Part shown: piece after piece, positions 1 through 5,534 of the stretch
Numbering within the stretch: position 1 is the stretch's first letter
Layout of the letters: each line of letters begins with the position of its first letter
Source of the DNA: Sinorhizobium sp.
Lineage (GTDB): Bacteria; Pseudomonadota; Alphaproteobacteria; Rhizobiales; Rhizobiaceae
Direction: 5' to 3'
Assembly (NCBI GenBank): GCA_031178305.1
Contig: JAPSJG010000263.1
Span: 1-5,915, forward strand
DNA: 5,915 nucleotides
Made by a program: the position numbers and the translations under genes
Notes under the pieces: model-generated
What the model saw: the letters and a program-made list of their open reading frames with translations, nothing else
The model's database searches: none
Told to the model about the DNA's origin: nothing

Positions 1-114
1 CGGCGTTCACGGCAGCGTTCCGGCGAATTCACCCTCGCAGCCCAGCGCGACGCGATGCTCGATGTCTATCGGCGAGCGATGCGTCAACCCTCTCGATTGA
101 CTGCGGCGGAGTGA
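1..114 (+). CDS. C-terminal end of a probable glycosyltransferase (5' part outside the window)
   Basis: The first reading frame is open from base 1 to the TGA at 112-114 and encodes the last 37 residues of a protein that starts upstream. The tail contains FTLAAQRDAMLDVYRRAMR, with alternating basic and hydrophobic positions and a 'Y-R-R-A' helix. This resembles the final helix that closes many GT4-type glycosyltransferases. The stop codon abuts the first ATG of the next gene (115), only three bases before the preferred start at 118, as expected for translational coupling within an operon. The glycosyltransferase assignment is inference from a short tail and from three glycosyltransferase neighbours. 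Being a real coding 3' end is more secure than the family. It could equally be another glycan enzyme. Confidence 0.6.
   Translation, partial: RRSRQRSGEFTLAAQRDAMLDVYRRAMRQPSRLTAAE
108..111 (+). promoter_or_regulatory. Ribosome binding site that decides the start of the first complete glycosyltransferase
   Basis: GGAG (within GGCGGAG, 105-111) sits inside the last codons of the upstream gene. Two ATG codons follow in tandem, at 115 and 118. Spacing is 3 bases to the first and 6 to the second, so the second is the better start. It also gives a protein beginning M-R-F, parallel to the M-R-I start of the paralogue downstream. Confidence 0.6.
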
Positions 115-117
115 ATG

Positions 118-1248
118 ATGCGGTTTCTCTTTTACACCCATTCGCTGATTTCCGACTGGAACCATGGCAATGCCCATTTCCTGCGCGGCGTCATGCGGGA
201 GCTCCTCCGGCGCGGCCACGAGGCGACGGCACTGGAGCCGAGCGATTCCTGGAGCCGGTTGAACCTGATCGAGGATCAGGGCGTCGGACCCATCATGGCA
301 TTCCTCAAGCACTTCCCCGACCTCCGTACAGGGATATACGGCCCCGGTTTCGACCACGAGGCGGCGGTAAGTACTGCCGACGTCGTGGTGGTGCACGAAT
401 GGACGGACCCGAAACTTGTCGCCCATCTCGGTCGGATTCGGCGCAACGGCGGCCGCTTCGTGCTTGTCTTCCACGACACCCACCACCGCGCTGTCACGGC
501 CAAGTCCGACATCGCCAGGCTCGACCTTTCGAACTACGATCTCGTGCTCGCATTCGGCGAGGCGCTGCGTCAGCGTTATCTGCGTGCGGGCTGGGGCAGG
601 CACGTGTTCACCTGGCACGAGGCCGCGGATACCGCCCTGTTCCGCCCGCTGCCGGATGTAGAGAAGCAAGGCGATCTCATCTGGGTCGGCAATTGGGGCG
701 ACGACGAGCGCAGCGCGGAGATCGCGTCCTTCCTGGTCGAGCCCGTTCGACGGCTGAGGTTGAAAGCAACCGTCCGCGGCGTGCGTTATCCCGATGCCGC
801 ACTCAAGAAACTGCGCGCGGCCGGAATCCTCTACGGCGGCTGGCTCGCCAATGCGGCGGTTCCCAGTGCCTTCGCGGCGCATCGGGTGACGGTGCATATT
901 CCGCGTCGGCCGTATGTGAAGGCCCTGCCGGGCATCCCGACCATCCGGGTCTTCGAGGCGCTCGCCTGCGGCATTCCGCTGATTTCGGCGCCGTGGAACG
1001 ACGCGGAAAATCTTTTCCGTCCCGGTCGGGACTTCCTGGCAGTCCAAGACGGCGAGCAGATGACGAGGGTGTTGCGCCAGCTGCTCTCCGACCTGGATTT
1101 CGCCAGGGAAATGGCGGCCGCGGGACTCGAGACCATCCGCGCGCGCCACACCTGTGCACACCGGGTCGACGAACTGTTGGAAATCGTTGGGCGCTACAGG
1201 CCGGGAGGGGCGACGGAACACGTCACGCTGGAGGAAGCAACGTCATGA
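118..1248 (+). CDS. CgeB-like GT-B glycosyltransferase, first of three tandem paralogues
   Basis: This 376-residue cytosolic protein has no signal peptide or membrane helix. It should transfer a sugar from a nucleotide donor during assembly of a surface or secreted glycan; donor and acceptor are not readable. Visible landmarks are an N-terminal Rossmann start (MRFLFYTHSL, then DWNHGN near 13-18), FHDTHHR at 118-124, a strand-turn IWVGNWGDDER at about 188-198, GVRYP at 221-225, HIPRRPY at 260-266, and PGIPTIR followed by FEALACG (271-285). The last is the C-terminal-domain signature that contacts the donor nucleotide in GT-B enzymes; E280 is the key acidic residue. The length fits a complete two-domain GT-B enzyme. 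An alternative start is the ATG at 115. The stop overlaps the next gene's ATG as ATGA (1245-1248). The family (COG4641/CgeB-like) is assigned by recognition of the motif order; the specificity is unknown. Confidence 0.9.
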   Translation: MRFLFYTHSLISDWNHGNAHFLRGVMRELLRRGHEATALEPSDSWSRLNLIEDQGVGPIMAFLKHFPDLRTGIYGPGFDHEAAVSTADVVVVHEWTDPKLVAHLGRIRRNGGRFVLVFHDTHHRAVTAKSDIARLDLSNYDLVLAFGEALRQRYLRAGWGRHVFTWHEAADTALFRPLPDVEKQGDLIWVGNWGDDERSAEIASFLVEPVRRLRLKATVRGVRYPDAALKKLRAAGILYGGWLANAAVPSAFAAHRVTVHIPRRPYVKALPGIPTIRVFEALACGIPLISAPWNDAENLFRPGRDFLAVQDGEQMTRVLRQLLSDLDFAREMAAAGLETIRARHTCAHRVDELLEIVGRYRPGGATEHVTLEEATS

Positions 1249-2333
1249 GGATCGCGTTTTACGGTTCGAGCCTCGTTTCGGCCTATTGGAATGGCGCGGC
1301 GACCTATTACCGCGGACTGCTTCGTGCGCTGGCCTTGCTCGGCTACGACATCACTTTCTACGAGCCGGACGTATATGACCGGCAGAAACATCGCGACATC
1401 GACCCGCCGACGTGGTGCAGGGTCGTCGTCTATCCGGGCGCTGTCGCGGCATTGAAGCACGCTGCAGCACAGGCAGCAGGGGCCGATATCGTCATCAAGG
1501 CGAGCGGAGTCGGCTTCGAGGATGACCTGCTGCTCGCGGAGGTCATGGCGGCCTCCCGTCCGGCCGCGCTGAAAATCTTCTGGGATGTCGATGCACCCGC
1601 GACGCTCGCTGCGCTGAAGGAGGCTCCCGACCATCCGCTCCGGCGCGCGCTCGCCTCGCTGGACCTCGTGCTGACCTATGGCGGCGGCGGCCCCGTCGTC
1701 GAGGCCTATCGGGTGCTCGGCGCCAGCGCTTGCATCCCGATCTACAACGCGCTCGATCCTGAAACGCATCATCCGGTGGCGGAGGACCCGCGCTTTGCCG
1801 CCGATCTCGCGTTTCTGGGCAATCGCTTGCCGGACCGCGAGGCGCGCGTCGAAGCGTTCTTCCTCGAGCCGGCGGCTCGGTTGAAGGACAGGCGATTCCT
1901 GCTCGGCGGCGCCGGTTGGCAGGACAAATCCATGCCCGAAAACGTGCGCTATATCGGCCACGTTCCGACGGCCGATCACAATGCCTTCAACGCGACGCCC
2001 AGGGCCGTCCTCAACATCTCGCGTGCCAGCATGGCTGCGAATGGTTTTTCGCCCGCGACCCGCGTCTTCGAGGCGGCCGGTGCAGGTGCGTGTCTGATCA
2101 CTGACGCCTGGGAAGGCATAGAGCAATTCCTGAAACCCGGAGAGGAAGTGCTGGTCGCGAGAGATGGTCGGGACGTCGCCGAACTGATGTGCGACCTGAC
2201 GCCGGATCGGGCCCACGAGATCGGCGCCCGCGCCCTCAAGCGCATTCTCGGCGAGCATACCTATGCTCATCGCGCGGCGGCGGTGGACCGGATTTTCCGG
2301 CGCGGACTGCGCGCCTCGGAGGCTGCCGAATGA
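1245..2333 (+). CDS. CgeB-like GT-B glycosyltransferase, second of three tandem paralogues
   Basis: This is a 362-residue cytosolic glycosyltransferase. The start is set by GGAGGAA at 1230-1236, 8 bases before the ATG, and by the 4-base ATGA overlap with the preceding gene. Landmarks are MRIAFYGSSL with YWNGAATYYRG (14-24), FWDVDAPAT at 112-120, TYGGGG at 144-149, FLGNRLPDR at 190-198, PENVRYIGHV at 231-240, LNISRASMAANGFSP at 256-270, and the nucleotide-contact segment RVFEAAGAGACLI (273-285, acidic residue E276). It aligns end to end with both neighbours and is closer to the third, sharing the 'N-x-[ST]-R-A' and 'G-[FW]-S-P-[AS]' segments that the first lacks. It differs from both in FEAAGAGACL, where the others read FEA-x-AC. 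The reading frame stays open far upstream through the first gene, but that extension is Arg/Ala-rich shadow sequence. Donor and acceptor are unknown. Confidence 0.9.
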   Translation: MRIAFYGSSLVSAYWNGAATYYRGLLRALALLGYDITFYEPDVYDRQKHRDIDPPTWCRVVVYPGAVAALKHAAAQAAGADIVIKASGVGFEDDLLLAEVMAASRPAALKIFWDVDAPATLAALKEAPDHPLRRALASLDLVLTYGGGGPVVEAYRVLGASACIPIYNALDPETHHPVAEDPRFAADLAFLGNRLPDREARVEAFFLEPAARLKDRRFLLGGAGWQDKSMPENVRYIGHVPTADHNAFNATPRAVLNISRASMAANGFSPATRVFEAAGAGACLITDAWEGIEQFLKPGEEVLVARDGRDVAELMCDLTPDRAHEIGARALKRILGEHTYAHRAAAVDRIFRRGLRASEAAE

Positions 2334-3448
2334 CCCACTCGCTCGACATCGTTGTTCTCGGCCTGTCGCTCTCCTCCTCCTGGGGCAATGGTCATGCCAC
2401 GACCTTCCGGGCGCTTCTTCGCGGCGTGCATGCACACGGGCACAGGGTGACCTTTCTGGAACGCGACATGCCCTGGTATGCCGGCCGTCGCGACATGGTC
2501 GAACCCGATTTCTGCGAGCTTCTTCTCTACGGCAGCATCGATGAACTCCTCAGTATGCATGGGCAGAGGCTCGCGGCTGCCGATGCCATCGTCATTGGCT
2601 CCTATGTGCCGGACGGCGTGGAACTGATCGATGCCGCCGCCGATCTCGTCCCGAAACGGCTTTGCTTCTATGATATCGACACCCCGGTGACGCTCGCAAA
2701 GCTGAGGCGCGGCGACGAGGAATATTTGGCGCGTCGGCAGGTCCCTTATTTCGACCTCTATTTTTCCTTTTCCGGCGGCGGAACCCTCGACCGGCTTCGC
2801 GACGAATTCGGGGCGCGACGTGCTTGTCCGCTTTATTGCGCCGTCGATCTCGAAAGATATCGCAATACCGGCGCCCAGAGGGCGTGGGATCTCGGTTATC
2901 TCGGAACCTATAGCCCCGATCGGCAACCGTCGCTCGAGAGGCTTCTGCTTGAGCCCGCGCGGCAATTGCCGAATATGCGGTTCGTCGTCGCCGGGCCGAG
3001 CTATCCCGCCTGTATTGCGTGGCCGGAGAACGTCGAGCGCGTCGAGCATCTGCCGCCATCCGAGCACGCGAATTTCTACAGCCGCCAGCGCTTCACGCTG
3101 AACGTGACGCGTGCGGACATGGTTGCGGCGGGATGGTCGCCGAGCGTCCGTCTCTTTGAGGCGGCCGCTTGCCGCACCCCGCTGATCAGCGACTGGTGGG
3201 AGGGCATCGACGAATTTTTCCCGCCCGGCGAGGCCGCCATCATTGTGCGCAGCAGCGGCGATGTGGTGAGAGCGCTAACGGAACTAGACGAACGCCGGCG
3301 CCGCGCGATTGCAGACAGTGCCTACGAGCGTGTCGAAAGCTACCACAGCGCCGAGGCGCGCGCCCGTAGTTTCATTGAAACGGTCGAGAGCGTCGCGCCC
3401 AAGACCGAACTCGCCTTAAGACATTCCGAGCGGCGGCTCCCTGCTTAG
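2330..3448 (+). CDS. CgeB-like GT-B glycosyltransferase, third of three tandem paralogues
   Basis: This is a 372-residue cytosolic glycosyltransferase. GGAGG at 2318-2322, 7 bases ahead, and the ATGA overlap with the previous gene fix the start. Landmarks are LDIVVLGLSLSSSWGNGHAT (5-24), TFLERDMPWYAGRRD at 41-55, IVIGSYVPDG at 87-96, FYDIDTPVTL at 113-122, YFSFSGGG at 144-151, LGYLGTYSPDRQP at 188-200, WPENVERVEHLPP at 231-243, LNVTRADMVAAGWSPSVRLF at 257-276, and then FEAAACRTPLISDWWEG (276-292). This motif series is the strongest family match of the three. One oddity is R282 (codon CGC, 3173-3175), where the first two paralogues have glycine or a small residue, in the loop expected to face the donor nucleotide. 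The protein is otherwise intact. The UDP-xylose synthase gene follows 20 bases later, so a xylose donor is possible but unproven. Confidence 0.9.
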   Translation: MTHSLDIVVLGLSLSSSWGNGHATTFRALLRGVHAHGHRVTFLERDMPWYAGRRDMVEPDFCELLLYGSIDELLSMHGQRLAAADAIVIGSYVPDGVELIDAAADLVPKRLCFYDIDTPVTLAKLRRGDEEYLARRQVPYFDLYFSFSGGGTLDRLRDEFGARRACPLYCAVDLERYRNTGAQRAWDLGYLGTYSPDRQPSLERLLLEPARQLPNMRFVVAGPSYPACIAWPENVERVEHLPPSEHANFYSRQRFTLNVTRADMVAAGWSPSVRLFEAAACRTPLISDWWEGIDEFFPPGEAAIIVRSSGDVVRALTELDERRRRAIADSAYERVESYHSAEARARSFIETVESVAPKTELALRHSERRLPA

Positions 3449-3468
3449 CACCGAAAGGAGAACGGCCC

Positions 3469-4509
3469 ATGGCAAAGCGAAACAGAGCAATGCACGATAA
3501 GGTCATCCTGGTTGCCGGCGGGGCCGGCTTCGTGGGATCGCACCTTTGTGCAGCCCTTCTTGACCGTGGCAACCGGGTAATCTGCCTCGATAGCTATCTC
3601 ACCGGCTCTCCCGCCAATGTCGACGCCCTGCAGCGGCACCCAAAATTCACGATGGTCGAGCATGACATATGCGAAGAAATCGATATCGACGTTCCGCTCG
3701 ACCAGATCTACAACCTCGCATGCCCGGCTTCGCCGCCACATTATCAGGCTGATCCCATTCACACGATGATGACGAGCGTGGCAGGGACCGGAAATCTGTT
3801 GCGGTTAGCCGAACGGCACGAGGCGCTGTTTCTCCAGGCGTCGACGAGCGAGATCTACGGCGATCCGGAAAAACATCCGCAGCAGGAGGACTATTGGGGG
3901 CATGTCAACTGCACGGGCCCCAGGGCGTGCTATGACGAGGGCAAACGTGCGGCCGAGACCCTCTGCTTCGACAGTCTGCGGGCAGGAAGCGTGGATGCCC
4001 GGGTCGCTCGGATATTCAATACCTATGGTCCGCATATGCGCCCGAACGATGGTCGCATCGTTTCTAATTTTATCGTGCAGGCCCTGAACAACGCACCGCT
4101 TACCGTCTACGGCAGCGGGGAGCAAACACGTTCCTTTTGCTACGTTTCCGATCTCGTCGACGGTTTGATCAAGCTCATGAACTGCACGCCGAATCCAAGG
4201 GGGGCGGTCAATCTCGGCAACCCTGGCGAATTCACGGTCGTCGAGCTCGCCGAACTGGTCTTGTCGAAGATCAAGACCAGTTCAACCATCGTCCACGCGC
4301 CCCTGCCCGAGGACGATCCGCTACGTCGCAGGCCCGATATCTCCCGGGCGAAGGCACTTCTTGCCTGGGAGCCGAAGGTGCCGCTGACCGAGGGCTTGTG
4401 CCACACCATCAGCTGGTTCAGGACGACTCTTGCGAACCGTCGAACGATGCAACGTCGGAATCGTACGGGAAATCAGCAACAAATATCCACTCTCTCACAG
4501 ATTGGTTAA
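3469..4509 (+). CDS. uxs: UDP-glucuronic acid decarboxylase (UDP-xylose synthase)
   Basis: This 346-residue enzyme of the short-chain dehydrogenase/reductase (extended) family converts UDP-glucuronate to UDP-xylose and CO2 using tightly bound NAD+. It is cytosolic, as there is no N-terminal membrane anchor. AAGGAG at 3455-3460, 8 bases upstream, supports the ATG at 3469; an internal ATG at residue 8 is less likely. Visible are the NAD-binding GGAGFVG (17-23), NLACPASPPHYQADP (82-96), the catalytic set T126-S127-E128, Y155 and K159 (YDEGK), FNTYGPHMRPNDGRIVSNF (183-201), the YGSGEQTRSFCYVSDLVDGL block (214-233), and LRRRPDI (285-291). In the last, R287 corresponds to the arginine needed for decarboxylation in the ArnA/UXS group. 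Paired E128 and R287 mark a decarboxylase rather than a 4,6-dehydratase or 4-epimerase. The last ~25 residues form a polar Arg/Gln-rich tail beyond the catalytic fold. It supplies the cassette with UDP-xylose. Confidence 0.95.
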   Translation: MAKRNRAMHDKVILVAGGAGFVGSHLCAALLDRGNRVICLDSYLTGSPANVDALQRHPKFTMVEHDICEEIDIDVPLDQIYNLACPASPPHYQADPIHTMMTSVAGTGNLLRLAERHEALFLQASTSEIYGDPEKHPQQEDYWGHVNCTGPRACYDEGKRAAETLCFDSLRAGSVDARVARIFNTYGPHMRPNDGRIVSNFIVQALNNAPLTVYGSGEQTRSFCYVSDLVDGLIKLMNCTPNPRGAVNLGNPGEFTVVELAELVLSKIKTSSTIVHAPLPEDDPLRRRPDISRAKALLAWEPKVPLTEGLCHTISWFRTTLANRRTMQRRNRTGNQQQISTLSQIG

Positions 4510-4517
4510 GCATGGTT

Positions 4518-4523
4518 GAGGAG
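4518..4523 (+). promoter_or_regulatory. Ribosome binding site bearing on the methyltransferase start
   Basis: GAGGAG lies 12 bases before the ATG at 4536 and downstream of the alternative ATG at 4512. The spacing is long but usable. The 4512 ATG has no purine-rich site in front of it; it follows the upstream stop (TAA, 4507-4509) by two bases, so it could only be used by coupled reinitiation. Confidence 0.45.
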
Positions 4524-4535
4524 ACAAAAGCCCGT

Positions 4536-5285
4536 ATGTCGCTTCGGGAAGAGATCGCGGCGCTCGGACCATGGTTTCACAACATACGCATCCGGGGCAT
4601 CGAGACATCACCGGATCACTTTCTCGGGGATTATCCGACGGTGAAGTGGCGGGCCTTCAAGCATGTCGTCCCGGAAGACCTTGATGGCAGGAGCGTGCTC
4701 GATATCGGTTGCAATGCCGGCTTCTACGCGCAGGAAATGAAGCGCCGCAATGCGGGGCGCGTGGTCGGAATCGACTCCGATCCACATTATTTGCGGCAAG
4801 CGGAGTTCGCTGCCGAACAGGCGGGAGTTGAGATCGAATTCAAGCTCATGTCCGTCTACGACGTTGCCGAGTTGCGCGAAAAATTCGACCTCGTCCTCTT
4901 CATGGGCGTTCTCTACCATCTTCGCCACCCGTTGCTCGCACTCGACCTACTTTATGAACATGTGGTGGGCGACGAGATGCTCTTTCAGTGCATGCAGCGC
5001 GGGGCAGAAGCAGTGGGATCCTTGGAGGCCGATTACGATTTCGGGGAGTGGGAGACTTTCGATCGCCCGGATTATCCCAAGCTCTTCTTCGTGGAGCATC
5101 GCTTCGCGGACGATCCGACCAACTGGTTCATTCCCAACCGCGCCGGCGTCGAGGCCATGCTGCGCAGCGCTGGGTTCGTGATCAAGGCCCATCCGGAACG
5201 GGAGGTCTATCTGCTGCACCGAGGCGTGAGGCCCTATTTGGATGAGCCGACCTTGCGCGTCATCGGAAGGCAGCCGAAACCATGA
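4536..5285 (+). CDS. CmoB-like SAM-dependent methyltransferase of the glycan cassette
   Basis: This is a 249-residue class I (Rossmann) methyltransferase, cytosolic. The SAM-binding motif I is VLDIGCNAGFYA at 54-65, the acidic residue after strand 2 is D80 (VGIDSD), and the post-strand-4 segment is FDLVLFMGVLYHLRHP at 117-132. The FMGVLYH block, the PW at 12-13 and the VKW at 36-38 resemble the tRNA-modifying enzyme CmoB. The protein is shorter than CmoB (about 320 residues) and carries its own WFHN and EHRFADDPTNWFIPN (187-201) segments. I associate these with a separate methyltransferase family (I recall TIGR04290) found beside glycosyltransferases. The likely substrate is therefore a sugar or glycan intermediate rather than tRNA, which is inference. 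The start at 4536 is chosen because SLREEIAALGPWFHN looks like the family N-terminus and because of GAGGAG upstream. An 8-residue longer form from 4512 is possible. It is the last gene of the run. Confidence 0.88.
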   Translation: MSLREEIAALGPWFHNIRIRGIETSPDHFLGDYPTVKWRAFKHVVPEDLDGRSVLDIGCNAGFYAQEMKRRNAGRVVGIDSDPHYLRQAEFAAEQAGVEIEFKLMSVYDVAELREKFDLVLFMGVLYHLRHPLLALDLLYEHVVGDEMLFQCMQRGAEAVGSLEADYDFGEWETFDRPDYPKLFFVEHRFADDPTNWFIPNRAGVEAMLRSAGFVIKAHPEREVYLLHRGVRPYLDEPTLRVIGRQPKP

Positions 5286-5315
5286 CGTCTCGACGTAGGG
5301 TCATTCAGCCGAAAC
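5271..5315. repeat. 10-base direct repeat flanking the convergent junction
   Basis: CAGCCGAAAC occurs at 5271-5280 (end of the methyltransferase gene) and again at 5306-5315 (end of the 63-residue gene, overlapping its stop codon), a 35-base shift. The intervening 19-base gap (5286-5304) has only a 5-base inverted repeat (ATGAC/GTCAT, 5282-5286 and 5300-5304) and a 4-base ACGT stem inside it, with no T-run. It therefore does not look like an intrinsic terminator. The match is exact, but a 10-mer is short enough to be chance. Confidence 0.35.
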
Positions 5316-5496
5316 GCCGAAGCTGCTCCGCCTCTCTTTCGAGAAGGTCAGCCACTTCCTCGAGCGTCATGTGCGTGGCGCAGAGATGGATCGCGCATTC
5401 GAGAAATCGCGTCGAAGAGCGGCGTAGATAAAGTGCCTGTTCCAAGGCGCTCAGTTCCCAGAGGGGGTCTTTGCGGCCTGATTGATGATCGCTCAT
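5305..5496 (-). CDS. Small hypothetical protein (63 residues)
   Basis: I do not recognise a named function. The protein is soluble and mostly helical by composition: an acidic/polar start (MSDHQSGRKD), then WELSALEQALYLRR, FLECAIHLCATH with two cysteines (34 and 39), and an amphipathic C-terminal helix TLEEVADLLEREAEQLRRFG (44-63) that could pair or dimerise. The start is decided by GGGGAG (5503-5508 on the + strand numbering), 6 bases ahead of the ATG. The frame is open further upstream but has no comparable site there, and the extension would run into the neighbouring gene. It lies 38 bases downstream of the 115-residue gene on the same strand, so the two are probably co-transcribed. It converges on the methyltransferase gene with a 19-base gap. 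It has no evident link to glycan synthesis. Confidence 0.72.
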   Translation of the reverse strand: MSDHQSGRKDPLWELSALEQALYLRRSSTRFLECAIHLCATHMTLEEVADLLEREAEQLRRFG

Positions 5497-5502
5497 TGCA
5501 GT

Positions 5503-5508
5503 CTCCCC
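5503..5508 (-). promoter_or_regulatory. Ribosome binding site fixing the start of the 63-residue protein
   Basis: Read on the - strand, GGGGAG is followed by six bases (ACTGCA) and then ATG at 5496-5494. This is a standard spacing and selects the short form over the in-frame 104-residue extension that begins at 5619 inside the neighbouring gene. Confidence 0.6.
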
Positions 5509-5534
5509 AGTCTCCTTCTGCCCCCTTTTGCCAT

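Noticed and set aside
7..1221. A 404-residue open frame on the - strand opposite the first glycosyltransferase.
   Set aside because: It mirrors the codon pattern of the + strand gene in GC-rich DNA, has no recognisable domain, and covers a gene with clear family motifs.
111..2333. A single 740-residue + strand open frame from a GTG at 111 through the second glycosyltransferase, which might suggest a fusion protein.
   Set aside because: The part before 1245 is Arg/Ala/Gly/Pro-rich and lies out of frame with the well-conserved first glycosyltransferase. A good ribosome binding site and an ATGA overlap mark the real start at 1245.
1194..2435. A 413-residue open frame on the - strand opposite the second glycosyltransferase.
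   Set aside because: It is an antisense shadow: it has no recognisable domain, has low-complexity Arg-rich composition, and spans two gene junctions of the + strand operon.
2267..3067. A 266-residue open frame on the - strand opposite the third glycosyltransferase.
   Set aside because: It is an antisense shadow of the same kind, overlapping strongly conserved coding sequence with no family signature of its own.
4137..4511. The in-frame upstream extension of the methyltransferase into the UDP-xylose synthase gene.
   Set aside because: It overlaps conserved residues of the decarboxylase in another frame and reads as low-complexity sequence. The methyltransferase fold is complete from 4536.
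5283..5304. A possible bidirectional terminator hairpin between the convergent genes.
   Set aside because: Only 4- to 5-base stems are available (ATGAC/GTCAT and ACGT/ACGT) with no T-run on either strand.
5494..5534. A 13-codon reading frame on the - strand in the gap between the two small genes (ATG at 5534, overlapping the upstream stop region).
   Set aside because: It is very short, has no ribosome binding site of its own beyond the upstream gene's coding end, and has a composition explained by the purine-rich leader of the 63-residue gene.
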